This document shows, piece after piece, positions 30,714 to 39,258 of a stretch of DNA of 64,000 nucleotides. Positions within the stretch are counted from its first letter, which is position 1. Each line of letters begins with the position of its first letter. The notes under the pieces are model-generated. The model saw only the letters and a list, made by a program, of their open reading frames with translations. It was not told the origin of the DNA and searched no databases. The stretch covers positions 1-64,000 of the forward strand of contig CAJJAA010000035.1 in NCBI GenBank assembly GCA_905182025.1. Direction: 5' to 3'. A program made the position numbers and the translations under genes. Source of the stretch: an uncultured OM182 clade bacterium. GTDB taxonomy: Bacteria > Pseudomonadota > Gammaproteobacteria > Pseudomonadales > Azotimanducaceae.

Positions 30714-33700
30714 CTACCAGGTATCAACAAAATTGCGTTTCTTGCCTTCTCTCGCTGCGGGTTTTGGCGAAGCCTTTAGCGCGGCAAGAATCCAACGACG
30801 GGAATCAGCAGGATCGATAACATCATCTATTTCAAATGCTGTCGCGAAGTTGACAGCTTTGCCCCTTTGATACATGCCTTCAACGCGCCCCTCATAAGCT
30901 TTCTGTCGTTCCTGTGGATCGCTGATCGCTTCTAATTCCTTTCTAAAACCAAGTTTGACTGCACCCTCAAGACCCATGCCGCCGAACTCTCCGGTTGGCC
31001 ATGTGACGGTAAACAAACAGGCTTTGAAGCCGCCTCCAGCCATTGCCTGTGCGCCGAGTCCATAACCCTTCCTTAAAACAATGGTTAGGAATGGCACTGA
31101 AACATTTGCGCCAGTGACAAACATGCGTGCTGCATGACGGACTAAAGCCGTCTTCTCAATCTCCGGGCCGACCATAATGCCCGGCGTATCACAGAGGCTC
31201 AAAATGGGAATGTCGAAGGCATCGCAGAGCTGAATAAAGCGTGAAGCTTTGTCAGCGCCATTGCTGTCAATCGCACCCGAAAGAAATTCAGGGTTGTTTG
31301 CAACAATACCTACGGGGCGCCCTTCAATTCGGGCGAATGCTGTAACCATGCCAAGACCGAAGTCTTTTCTTAGCTCGAGTACTGAATCGTCATCGGCGAG
31401 GGTTTCAATCACGCGTCGGATATCATAAATCCTCAACCGATTCTCAGGCACAATATTTCGTAAATTGCGTTGGTCCTGAGACTGCCAGTTGTCTGTTTTC
31501 CCTTGGAAGTAAGACAGGTATTTCTTTGCAGCGCTGACCGCTTCTGCTTCATCTTCTACGGCGATATCAACGACACCATTGGGCACTTGATCTGACATCG
31601 GTCCAACTTCGTCCGGTGTAAATATGCCCAGGCCACCGCCTTCGATCATGGCGGGTCCACCCATACCAATATTGGCATCTTTGGTTGCGATAACGACATC
31701 GCTCGCACCGAGTAGTGCGGCGTTCCCGGCAAAGCAGCGCCCCGTTGTAATGCCTATTCTTGGGACGAGACCCGACAGCCGGCCCCATAATTCAAAAGCA
31801 AGGCAGTCGAGCCCTGCGATACCCGCACCATCTGTATCACCCGGTCGACCTCCGCCGCCTTCAGCGAAGAGTATAACCGGCGTCTTTAAGGTTTCTGCCA
31901 GCTCAAACATGCGGTCTTTCTTGCGGTGATTCTGCAATCCCTGAGTCCCTGCTAAAACCATATAGTCATAGGACATGACGATGCACTGGGTTTCCTGATC
32001 GGGGAACATCGCTTTGTTGACGCTACCTATGCCGGTCACCATGCCATCAGCAGCGGTGTTCTGCATCAAGTCATCAACGCTGCGCCGACGGCGTTGCGCG
32101 GCGATCGCAAGACCGCCATATTCAACAAAGGAATCGGCATCGACAAGGTCCATGAGGTTTTCCCTTGCTGTTCGATGCTTGGTCTTGCGTCGTTTTGCAA
32201 CCGCTTCGGGTCGCGATGCATCCTGTCCCAAAGCATGTCGATCCAAAGCCTCCTGCAGATCAGGGCGAATATGGTTGAGGTCTATTGCGATCTCTTTGGT
32301 TTCAATGGTTGATTGATCATCCGACGGGTCAAGAATAAACATGCAGAAATCTTCAACGATGGTGTCGCCGGCCGAGATGCTAATGAGCTTAACGGTGCCG
32401 TTAACGGGTGCCAGGATGACGTGTTCCATCTTCATTGCTTCCATCACGGCGAGCTGCTGCCCTTGCACAACGGTCGCCTCGTTAGCAATTGAAACCTCTA
32501 TAATAGTGCCTTGCAGGGGCGATCGAATGGTTTGAGTGCCGTCAGTCGGTTCTGAGTGATCGACATCACTCGACGATTGTCGCGGGACTATCCGCGTTGA
32601 AGAAGATTTCCCATGAGAGAGAACGGCGAGGGGGTCGTTGCTGCTCATTTTGCTACCGGCTAGACCTGACTGAGGATTTTTTTCATCCGTTGATCCGTTG
32701 CCGTCAGATGCACTGCTTTCAAAGTAGAACGCGGGGTGACTGGCGGACTCACCTAAGGCTTCAAGGTTGTCGTCGATAAATCTTGTATAGACGGCGTTGT
32801 TTTTAAAGTCTTTGTTGTTCAGCACAGCTTGCAGGAAGCTAATGTTCGTCTCGAAGCCTTCCAATCTAAATTCCGAAAGCGCGCGGTAGGTTTTTCTTAT
32901 CGCCTCGGGGAAATCATTGGGGCTATGAACAATGAGCTTTCCAAGCAGTGAGTCGAACCGCGTTGATGTCTTATAACCAGCGTAGCCAAAGTGATCGGTT
33001 CTGATGCCGGGTCCCGATGGGGGTTCTATGACGTTAATTGTACCGCCGGAGGGCTTGAAGCGACCCTTGCTGCCTAATACTTCCATATTAATGCGGCACT
33101 GAATTGCAAACCCGTTGGGTTCAGCGTTAGAAAGTTTAAGTGATTCGAGGGAGTGACCCATGGCGAGCTTTAATTGAGATTGAACGAGATCGCAAGCCGT
33201 GACTTCTTCAGTGACGGTATGCTCGACCTGTAAGCGAGGGTTCGCTTCGATAAAGTAAAAATTCTGATGATCATCAGCGTCGACGAGAAACTCGAACGTA
33301 CCAAGGCTTCGATATTTAGCTGAACTCGCCATGACTAGCGCGGCATCAATGAGTGGCTGCTTCTCCGATAAAGTTAGGCTCGGGCTTGGAGCAATCTCAA
33401 TGACCTTCTGATGATTACGTTGAATTGAACATTCCCGGTCCCAAAGGTGGGTCACATTGTCGCCGTCGCCAATGATCTGTATTTCTATATGTCTTGCTCT
33501 TGGGATAAGTTGTTCGATATAGACTGCATCATTCCCAAAGGCGGCCTTTGCTTCACTTTTGCAGCGATCGAAAACCTTATCAACTTCCTCGCTGGAAGCC
33601 ACCATGCGCATGCCGCGACCACCACCACCGGCGATCGCTTTGATGATGGCGGTTTGCCCTTTGGGTAGTTGTTCCACAAAGGCCTTTACGTCAGCTAGGT

Positions 33701-34109
33701 CAGTATTACCATTTGTGCCAGGTACCAGTGGTACATCGCAGCTTGCGGCGAGTCTTCTTGCTTGGGATTTATCGCCAAACAGGCCTAGCTGTTCAGGCGT
33801 TGGACCAACAAAAATAATGTCGGCGGCTTCGCAGGCGGCAGCAAAGTCTTTGTTTTCGCTCAGAAACCCATAACCAGGGTGCACAGCATCGCAGTGCTGC
33901 TGTACTGCTAATGCAATAATGTTGTCGATATCTAGATAGCCCGCCGCACCGGTACCTTTCAAGCACACTGCGGCATCTGTTTTCTTGGTGTGCAGCGAGG
34001 CTGAGTCATCTTGGGTGTAGATGCTGACGGTCTCAATCCCAAGCTCTGTTGCGGCTCTGGATATTCGAATAGCGATTTCGCCGCGGTTGGCAATAAGCAG
34101 TTTTTTCAT
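30714..34109 (-). CDS. Single-chain biotin-dependent acyl-CoA carboxylase (BC-BCCP-CT fusion)
   Basis: One polypeptide of about 1131 residues carries all three parts of an acyl-CoA carboxylase. The biotin carboxylase domain starts MKKLLIANRGEIAIRI and has the ATP-grasp loop IKAIAGGGGRGMRMV and FIEANPRLQVEHTVTE. A biotinyl domain follows with VMEAMKMEHVI, its Lys near residue 560. The carboxyltransferase halves fill the C-terminal half (GGGRPGDTDGAGIAG, ITTGRCFAGNAALLGASDVVIAT, LCDTPGIMVGPEIEKTA, MGLEGAVKLGF). The layout resembles the single-chain long-chain acyl-CoA carboxylases known from mycobacteria and some proteobacteria. Substrate range is not predictable from this. The ATG at 34109 is preferred over 34139. 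Confidence 0.9.
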   Translation of the reverse strand: MKKLLIANRGEIAIRISRAATELGIETVSIYTQDDSASLHTKKTDAAVCLKGTGAAGYLDIDNIIALAVQQHCDAVHPGYGFLSENKDFAAACEAADIIFVGPTPEQLGLFGDKSQARRLAASCDVPLVPGTNGNTDLADVKAFVEQLPKGQTAIIKAIAGGGGRGMRMVASSEEVDKVFDRCKSEAKAAFGNDAVYIEQLIPRARHIEIQIIGDGDNVTHLWDRECSIQRNHQKVIEIAPSPSLTLSEKQPLIDAALVMASSAKYRSLGTFEFLVDADDHQNFYFIEANPRLQVEHTVTEEVTACDLVQSQLKLAMGHSLESLKLSNAEPNGFAIQCRINMEVLGSKGRFKPSGGTINVIEPPSGPGIRTDHFGYAGYKTSTRFDSLLGKLIVHSPNDFPEAIRKTYRALSEFRLEGFETNISFLQAVLNNKDFKNNAVYTRFIDDNLEALGESASHPAFYFESSASDGNGSTDEKNPQSGLAGSKMSSNDPLAVLSHGKSSSTRIVPRQSSSDVDHSEPTDGTQTIRSPLQGTIIEVSIANEATVVQGQQLAVMEAMKMEHVILAPVNGTVKLISISAGDTIVEDFCMFILDPSDDQSTIETKEIAIDLNHIRPDLQEALDRHALGQDASRPEAVAKRRKTKHRTARENLMDLVDADSFVEYGGLAIAAQRRRRSVDDLMQNTAADGMVTGIGSVNKAMFPDQETQCIVMSYDYMVLAGTQGLQNHRKKDRMFELAETLKTPVILFAEGGGGRPGDTDGAGIAGLDCLAFELWGRLSGLVPRIGITTGRCFAGNAALLGASDVVIATKDANIGMGGPAMIEGGGLGIFTPDEVGPMSDQVPNGVVDIAVEDEAEAVSAAKKYLSYFQGKTDNWQSQDQRNLRNIVPENRLRIYDIRRVIETLADDDSVLELRKDFGLGMVTAFARIEGRPVGIVANNPEFLSGAIDSNGADKASRFIQLCDAFDIPILSLCDTPGIMVGPEIEKTALVRHAARMFVTGANVSVPFLTIVLRKGYGLGAQAMAGGGFKACLFTVTWPTGEFGGMGLEGAVKLGFRKELEAISDPQERQKAYEGRVEGMYQRGKAVNFATAFEIDDVIDPADSRRWILAALKASPKPAAREGKKRNFVDTW

Positions 34110-34276
34110 TGGCTGGGTTCTATTATTGATTTTGCCCATTATTCCTATGAAAGAAATGAAACTGCAAGCATTCGGTCGGCTTGTTTTGATTGTATGGCTA
34201 AAGATTAAGGGACGTGTCCAGCAATGGGTTAAATGCGGCGCCTGCTTGAGTTAGCTCAGAGCATCCGCATTTGCGC

Positions 34277-34320
34277 CTACACAGAAGCTATATAGAAGCT
34301 AGATAGCAGCTACATAGCGC
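34277..34320. repeat. Four-unit 11-nt tandem repeat
   Basis: Four 11-nt units with consensus CTANATAGNAG lie in the gap between the divergent carboxylase and transaminase genes. They share the ATAG core of the other small repeats. Confidence 0.7.
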
Positions 34321-34368
34321 GGAAGAAACGAAGTATCATGCAGTTTTTATTGCTTAGGGGTTGGTAAA

Positions 34369-35211
34369 ATGTCGATTGCTTATCTAAATGGGGAATGGGG
34401 CGCTATTACTGATGCAAAGGTGTCCGTACTCGATCGCGGTTTCTTGTTTGGTGATGGTATCTATGAAGTTATCCCCGTTTATGCGGGCAAATTATTTACG
34501 CTTGAGCGGCATTTGATTCGCCTCGCGAACAGTTTGTCAGAAGTCGACATGGATAACCCGATGTCCGACACACAATGGACTGCGCTGCTGACGGAAGCCG
34601 TCGAAAGAAGTGGCGAAAATAATGCGGCATTATATGTTCAGGTGACACGGGGCGCTGACACGTTGCGCAACCATGTCTACCCTGATGCACTGGTGCCAAC
34701 GGTGTTCGTCATGGTTAACGCAGCGCCGATATTGGAGCGAAACAGTGTGGCCCCCTACAGTCTAATTACACTGGATGACTTCCGCTGGTCGATGGGACAG
34801 ATTAAGACTGTTAGTCTCATCGCCGCCTCGATGTTAAAAAACAAAGCGATTGCAGCAGGCGCTAACGACGCGGTTTTAATTCGCGCGGGTAAAGTGACGG
34901 AGTGCACCGCCTCAAATATATTTGTGGTCGTCGATGGGGTTTTGGTCACACCACCTAAAAGCGCCCACCTATTGCACGGTATTACCCGAGATTTGATTGT
35001 TGAATTGGCACTTGAACACAAAATTTCATTCCAAGAGAGAGAAATTACCGTTGAAGAGTTAAGCGGTGCTAGTGAGATATTTATCACCAGTTCAACCCAT
35101 GAGGCTTGGCCGGTGAGCCATTTGAATGAAACCCCCGTCGGTAACGGCGAGCCGGGTGTTATCTGGCATCACATTGACGACTTGTTTCAAAATTTTAAAA
35201 AGCAGGTTTGA
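34369..35211 (+). CDS. dat: D-amino acid aminotransferase (PLP fold type IV)
   Basis: A 280-residue class IV aminotransferase. The start SIAYLNGEWGAITDAKVSVLDRGFLFGDGIYEV is the family signature. Lys146 in MGQIKTVSLIAAS matches the PLP Schiff-base lysine of Bacillus D-alanine transaminase, and the KVTECTASNIFVV block holds the conserved Glu near the PLP pyridine nitrogen. It probably interconverts D-alanine and D-glutamate for peptidoglycan; a branched-chain or aminodeoxychorismate lyase role is less likely given the VYPD and RGF patterns. Its 3' end overlaps the convergent hydrolase by 17 nt. Confidence 0.85.
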   Translation: MSIAYLNGEWGAITDAKVSVLDRGFLFGDGIYEVIPVYAGKLFTLERHLIRLANSLSEVDMDNPMSDTQWTALLTEAVERSGENNAALYVQVTRGADTLRNHVYPDALVPTVFVMVNAAPILERNSVAPYSLITLDDFRWSMGQIKTVSLIAASMLKNKAIAAGANDAVLIRAGKVTECTASNIFVVVDGVLVTPPKSAHLLHGITRDLIVELALEHKISFQEREITVEELSGASEIFITSSTHEAWPVSHLNETPVGNGEPGVIWHHIDDLFQNFKKQV

Positions 35212-36113
35212 TGGGCTTGAATAGGACTTGGGTCACAAAAGCATTCATTGCAGCCAGCATTTCAGTACTCGATGATTCAAGCAATGCCGCATGATCGCCA
35301 TTCGGCCAGTACCACCCACCACTTGTTTGCGATTGGAATGTTAGTAAACAAATCCAGCTGCAGAGGTGTGGTCGCAAGTGGGTCGTGTTCAGCTTGCAGC
35401 AGCAGGGTCGGGACTGTGATTTTTGAAGCGTCCATTTCAGCCCACTCGTGCAGATTTTTGAAGTCGACCCTTATCGGGTCAGCAGTCAATGCCTGATCGA
35501 CGTAGGCTTGAATCGCCTTGGTGCTGATCGTGTTAGCGACGATGAAGTCACTGGCAGCATGTTTAGCTGTATTAGCCTGCCTCAAAGGAGCAGATGGGTA
35601 ATCGAAGTGCTTGTCTTTGATATGTCGCTCTGGGTTGAAGGGGTATCCGAACAGCATGATTGAAGCAAGCAACTCGGGTCGCCGTTGAGCCGCGAGTTGG
35701 CTCACCATTGAGCCATACGACCAACCGTAGAGGTGAACCTTGGTCATTTCCTTTTTGTTTATCCACTCGATTGCCGCAATCGCATCACGGACAGCGCGGT
35801 CCGGCGTTAACCAGCCAGAGCTATCCCTCGGGGACGCACCGTAACCGCGACCGTCAAGCGCATAGACAGTAAAGCCAAGGTCAGTTAGACGGTCCATAAA
35901 CGAGAGGTTCTCGCCTGCCACTTGCAAATCGAAATCCGGTAGCGCGCTATAGGTTCGACCATGTAGAAGAAGCACCACTGCTCGAGATTGACTTGGCGAT
36001 TTTTGCCACAGGGCCATGGGGTGCCCATCAACCTCAATGGTGTGCTTGATGGGTTCGGCTGCAAAGGCGAATAGTGACTGGCAGAGAATCAGACTAAAAA
36101 GTAGACGCAACAT
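35195..36113 (-). CDS. Exported alpha/beta hydrolase, frameshifted near the C-terminus
   Basis: A secreted alpha/beta hydrolase with signal peptide MLRLLFSLILCQSLFAFAA, oxyanion segment LLLHGRTYSA, GRGYGASP, and nucleophile elbow GWSYGSM. The uninterrupted frame ends at 35277 in WVVLAEWRSCGIA, which lacks the catalytic His. One frame over, the same DNA gives YWPNGDHAALLESSSTEMLAAMNAFVTQVLF and stops at 35195: a normal hydrolase C-terminus with the His in GDHAAL. Removing one G from the GGTGGGTGG run near 35317 would join the two. The single indel is therefore either a sequence error or a recent mutation. Substrate unknown. Confidence 0.8.
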
Positions 36114-36210
36114 TTAAATTACCTCGGGAAATCATTGATAGATTAACATGGGTGCTGCTGACAGTTCAGCAGGTCGATTTCAGTGGCTCGACTGCCGTAA
36201 GTTTACTTTT

Positions 36211-36229
36211 GAGAATGATTATCATTTAG
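36211..36229 (+). promoter_or_regulatory. Fur-like palindrome upstream of the rubrerythrin operon
   Basis: GAGAATGATTATCATTTAG contains the perfect palindrome AATGAT-T-ATCATT and closely matches the Fur consensus GATAATGATAATCATTATC. It lies about 120 nt before the rubrerythrin start, so iron-responsive control is inferred. Confidence 0.7.
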
Positions 36230-36346
36230 ATCGTCAATGGCTTACTCATTGAAAAATTAGATGGTCGCCAGTGAAAACTTTGATTGGACTCGGCAGTGCG
36301 ATTTCAATTACCTTTGCGGAGCGTTTCAAACCTAGGAGAAATAAAA

Positions 36347-36766
36347 ATGTCTTTAAAAGGATCTAAAACAGAACAAAATTTGAAAGATGCATTTGCCGGT
36401 GAGTCTCAGGCAAATCGTCGTTACCTCTATTTTGCAGCAAAAGCTGATGTGGAAGGTTACAACGATGTTGCGACTGTTTTCCGTTCAACAGCGGAAGGCG
36501 AAACAGGACACGCCCACGGACATCTAGAATACTTAGAAGAAGTTGGTGACCCCGCGACTGGATTACCAATCGGTCCTACCGATGATAACCTGAAGGCTTC
36601 TATCGCCGGTGAGACTCATGAGTACACGGATATGTATCCTGGTATGGCGGCGTCAGCACGAGACGAAGGCTTTGACGAAATAGCTGACTGGTTCGAGACA
36701 CTTGCCAAGGCAGAAAGAAGCCACGCAAATCGTTTCCAGAAAGCGTTTGATAACCTCGACGCTTAA
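36347..36766 (+). CDS. Rubrerythrin-family protein without rubredoxin domain
   Basis: A 139-residue ferritin-like di-iron protein. The start [30 protein letters not shown] and later blocks [44 protein letters not shown] and [12 protein letters not shown] contain the repeated Glu/His iron ligands. The C-terminal rubredoxin-like Cys4 domain of classic rubrerythrin is absent. Family members reduce hydrogen peroxide. The ATG at 36347 follows a good AGGAGAAA site; an earlier in-frame start at 36284 is unlikely. The next two genes follow closely (43 nt, then 8 nt), forming an operon seen in other proteobacteria. Confidence 0.9.
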   Translation: MSLKGSKTEQNLKDAFAGESQANRRYLYFAAKADVEGYNDVATVFRSTAEGETGHAHGHLEYLEEVGDPATGLPIGPTDDNLKASIAGETHEYTDMYPGMAASARDEGFDEIADWFETLAKAERSHANRFQKAFDNLDA

Positions 36767-36809
36767 GATCGTAAAATAAAGCAGTAGAAATATCGGTAAG
36801 GAATTACGC

Positions 36810-38147
36810 ATGGTAGGCAAACGAGAAGGCAGTCTGGAAGCACCGACTCGCCACCCTATAGAGTGGAAGACGGATGACTTCTGGGATGAAGGTTCGCTCT
36901 TCTCTGAGCTGGAACGGGTTTATGATGTATGTCATGGATGCCGACGGTGTGTCAGCTTATGTGATTCCTTTCCGACATTGTTCGATTTGGTTGACGAGTC
37001 AGAAACCATGGAAGTTGATGGTGTCGCCAAATCGGATTTTTACGATGTTGTCGATCAATGTTATCTGTGTGATCTTTGTTACATGACAAAGTGTCCCTAC
37101 GTTCCGCCGCATGAGTGGGCTATAGATTTCCCGCACCTCATGTTGAGAGCCAAAGCGCAACGTTATAAAACTGACGGTGCAAATGTCCGAGACGAAATAC
37201 TCACCAGTACAGATACCGTCGGTAAGCTTGCGACGATTCCTCTTGTCGATGTGACCGTTAATGCGTTGAATAAAAACGGCTTGTTCCGTAATGCATTAGA
37301 GAAAACATTGGATGTACATCATCAGGCGCCTGTCCCTACTTATCACTCAAAGACACTGAGAAAACAGTTTCCGAAACAAAAGTCGCCAATCGCCATTGAG
37401 CCAACACCGATCGGTAGAACGACCGGTAAAGTTGCTTTCTACGCGACCTGTTACGGCAATTATAACAATCCTCACTTGGGTGAGGACTTCATCAAAGTAT
37501 TTGAGCATAACCAAATTCTCATAGACTTAGTTGAGAAAGAAGCCTGCTGTGGTATGCCTAAGCTTGAGCTCGGTGATTTAGATAGCGTTGAAAAGCTCAA
37601 AGAGAAAAATATCCCGGTGCTCGCAAAAATGGTCGATGAGGGTTACGACCTAATTGCACCAATACCTTCATGCGTGTTGATGTACAAACAAGAATTACCC
37701 TTAATGTTTCCTGAGGATGAAGATGTCTTGAAGGTACAGGCGGCTTTTTTCGATCCATTTGAATACCTATTTTTGCGCCATAAGAAGGGTGCTATGAATC
37801 TGGATTTTAAACAGAATTTAGGTGACGTCAGTTACCAAGTTGCTTGTCATTTACGCGTGCAGAATATTGGTTACAAGACTCGCGATGTGCTCAACCTCAT
37901 TCCCGAAACAAAAGTGCACACAATCGAACGATGTTCTGGGCACGACGGTACTTATGCCGTGAAAAAAGAGACAAGAGATAAATCTCTGAAGATTGCCCGA
38001 CCCGTGGTCAAGCAAGTTGATAAAGTTGAGCCCGACTACTTTTCCAGCGATTGCCCCATGGCCGGCGTACAGATTGCGAATCTGACCGACAAGGTTGACG
38101 AAGCGCAGCATCCTATTTCACTACTACGACTAGCCTATGGAATCTAA
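36810..38147 (+). CDS. Iron-sulfur (CCG-domain) protein, heterodisulfide reductase / GlpC-like
   Basis: A 445-residue protein with two ferredoxin-type cluster motifs: Cys41, Cys44, Cys47 and Cys51 in CHGCRRCVSLC, and Cys84, Cys87, Cys90 and Cys95 in CYLCDLCYMTKCP. The C-terminal half has CCG-type segments (ACCGMPKLELG and the region ACHLRVQNIGYKT...RCSGHDGT) that bind further Fe-S or act in thiol/disulfide chemistry. No membrane segments. It sits between rubrerythrin and DUF3501 and is likely the electron carrier delivering reducing power to rubrerythrin; this role is inferred from context. Confidence 0.85.
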   Translation: MVGKREGSLEAPTRHPIEWKTDDFWDEGSLFSELERVYDVCHGCRRCVSLCDSFPTLFDLVDESETMEVDGVAKSDFYDVVDQCYLCDLCYMTKCPYVPPHEWAIDFPHLMLRAKAQRYKTDGANVRDEILTSTDTVGKLATIPLVDVTVNALNKNGLFRNALEKTLDVHHQAPVPTYHSKTLRKQFPKQKSPIAIEPTPIGRTTGKVAFYATCYGNYNNPHLGEDFIKVFEHNQILIDLVEKEACCGMPKLELGDLDSVEKLKEKNIPVLAKMVDEGYDLIAPIPSCVLMYKQELPLMFPEDEDVLKVQAAFFDPFEYLFLRHKKGAMNLDFKQNLGDVSYQVACHLRVQNIGYKTRDVLNLIPETKVHTIERCSGHDGTYAVKKETRDKSLKIARPVVKQVDKVEPDYFSSDCPMAGVQIANLTDKVDEAQHPISLLRLAYGI

Positions 38148-38155
38148 TTAGCGTT

Positions 38156-38746
38156 ATGCCAAAATTAAATCAACAAGACCTATGGTCGTTGGAAGACTAT
38201 TCTAACGAGCGTGCCGCTTTCCGTGAGATGGTATTAGCTCACAAGAAAGATCGTAAAGTGCTTATTGGCGATCACATTCTGTTGATCTTTGAAGATCTTT
38301 TGAGTGTCAGATATCAAGTCCAAGAAATGCTCAGAATAGAGAAAGTGTTCGATGCTGCCGGCATTACAGATGAGTTGGAAGCCTATAACCCGTTGATTCC
38401 AGACGGTGATAACTGGAAGTGCACCATGCTTATTCAGTATGGTGACGTCGACGAGCGTAAGATCAAACTGCAGCAAATGAAAGGTATCGAAGATTGCGTG
38501 TGGGTAAAAGTCGAAGGACACGATCCCGTCTTGTCTATTGCTGATGAAGATATGGAGCGGGCTAATGATGAAAAAACCGCTGCAGTGCACTTCTTAAGAT
38601 TTCAGTTTTCAGACGCAATCGTAAAGAGTCTGCAAAGTGGCGCTGCTGTTCAGGTTGGCATCGATCATCAATCCTATGATGAGAAACCCTTGCTTCTTCC
38701 AGAGCCTACGCGTTCTTCCTTAGTGAATGACCTTAGTGGCGGCTAG
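38156..38746 (+). CDS. DUF3501 family protein
   Basis: A 196-residue soluble protein (LWSLEDYSNERAAFREMVLAHKKDRKVLIGDHILLIFEDLLSVRYQVQEMLRIEKVFDAAGI...). The sequence, especially the RKVLIGDHILLIFEDLLSVRYQVQEMLR stretch, matches the DUF3501 family that recurs beside rubrerythrin and CCG proteins. Function is not known. It begins 8 nt after the Fe-S gene. A 12-nt palindrome (GCGGCTAGCCGC) spans the stop codon, a weak terminator candidate. Confidence 0.82.
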   Translation: MPKLNQQDLWSLEDYSNERAAFREMVLAHKKDRKVLIGDHILLIFEDLLSVRYQVQEMLRIEKVFDAAGITDELEAYNPLIPDGDNWKCTMLIQYGDVDERKIKLQQMKGIEDCVWVKVEGHDPVLSIADEDMERANDEKTAAVHFLRFQFSDAIVKSLQSGAAVQVGIDHQSYDEKPLLLPEPTRSSLVNDLSGG

Positions 38747-39258
38747 CCGCTTAAAAAGCTGTATCGATTTGTCAATCACATTGAGGGGTGATGAGTCCCT
38801 CTGTGCACTCTCGCATACTGCTTGGCAGGAATCTATGCAACCGAAGGCCGGATTGAACTAATGGATGGCTCGTTCATTACCGAAACGCTCTACCATCGCC
38901 ACATTTGACATAGTCAGTCCCGACGTTCTTTAAGCAGCCATTGCGCCTGTTTCAGGACCTCCTATCTTTGTAACTTTTTGTATACTTTTTGTGTGTCCAC
39001 TTCTATTTAACTTCGAATTTGCTAGCCTTCCGCGAGACTGGAGGTCTGTAAACGTACGCCGAATGGAAGAATTGTGCCAACAATGTTAATTTGGTCAATG
39101 CGCGGCAAATATCACATTGTTCACCAGCATCCCTTCGCAACGAAATATAAACTCACAATGAGAAAGCTCCGGTCAGCAGTGCTTTAAAGTGGTTTCCTTC
39201 CTAACCCATTGGCGCAATTGTTTGCTGGGTAATAGATAAAATTCAAAGAGTATACGAC
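38747..39258. other. Large intergenic region before the surface locus
   Basis: About 510 nt between the DUF3501 gene and the Slam-like gene. I find no convincing ORF, RNA or repeat. A direct repeat of CTTTTTGT around 38974-38991 and an AT-richer stretch downstream could hold the promoter for the surface locus. Confidence 0.5.

Noticed and set aside
38860-38930. Transposase-like phrase in the gap before the Slam-like gene
   Set aside because: Only a few residues (ELMDGSFITETLYHRH) read plausibly, with no flanking repeats or longer frame.
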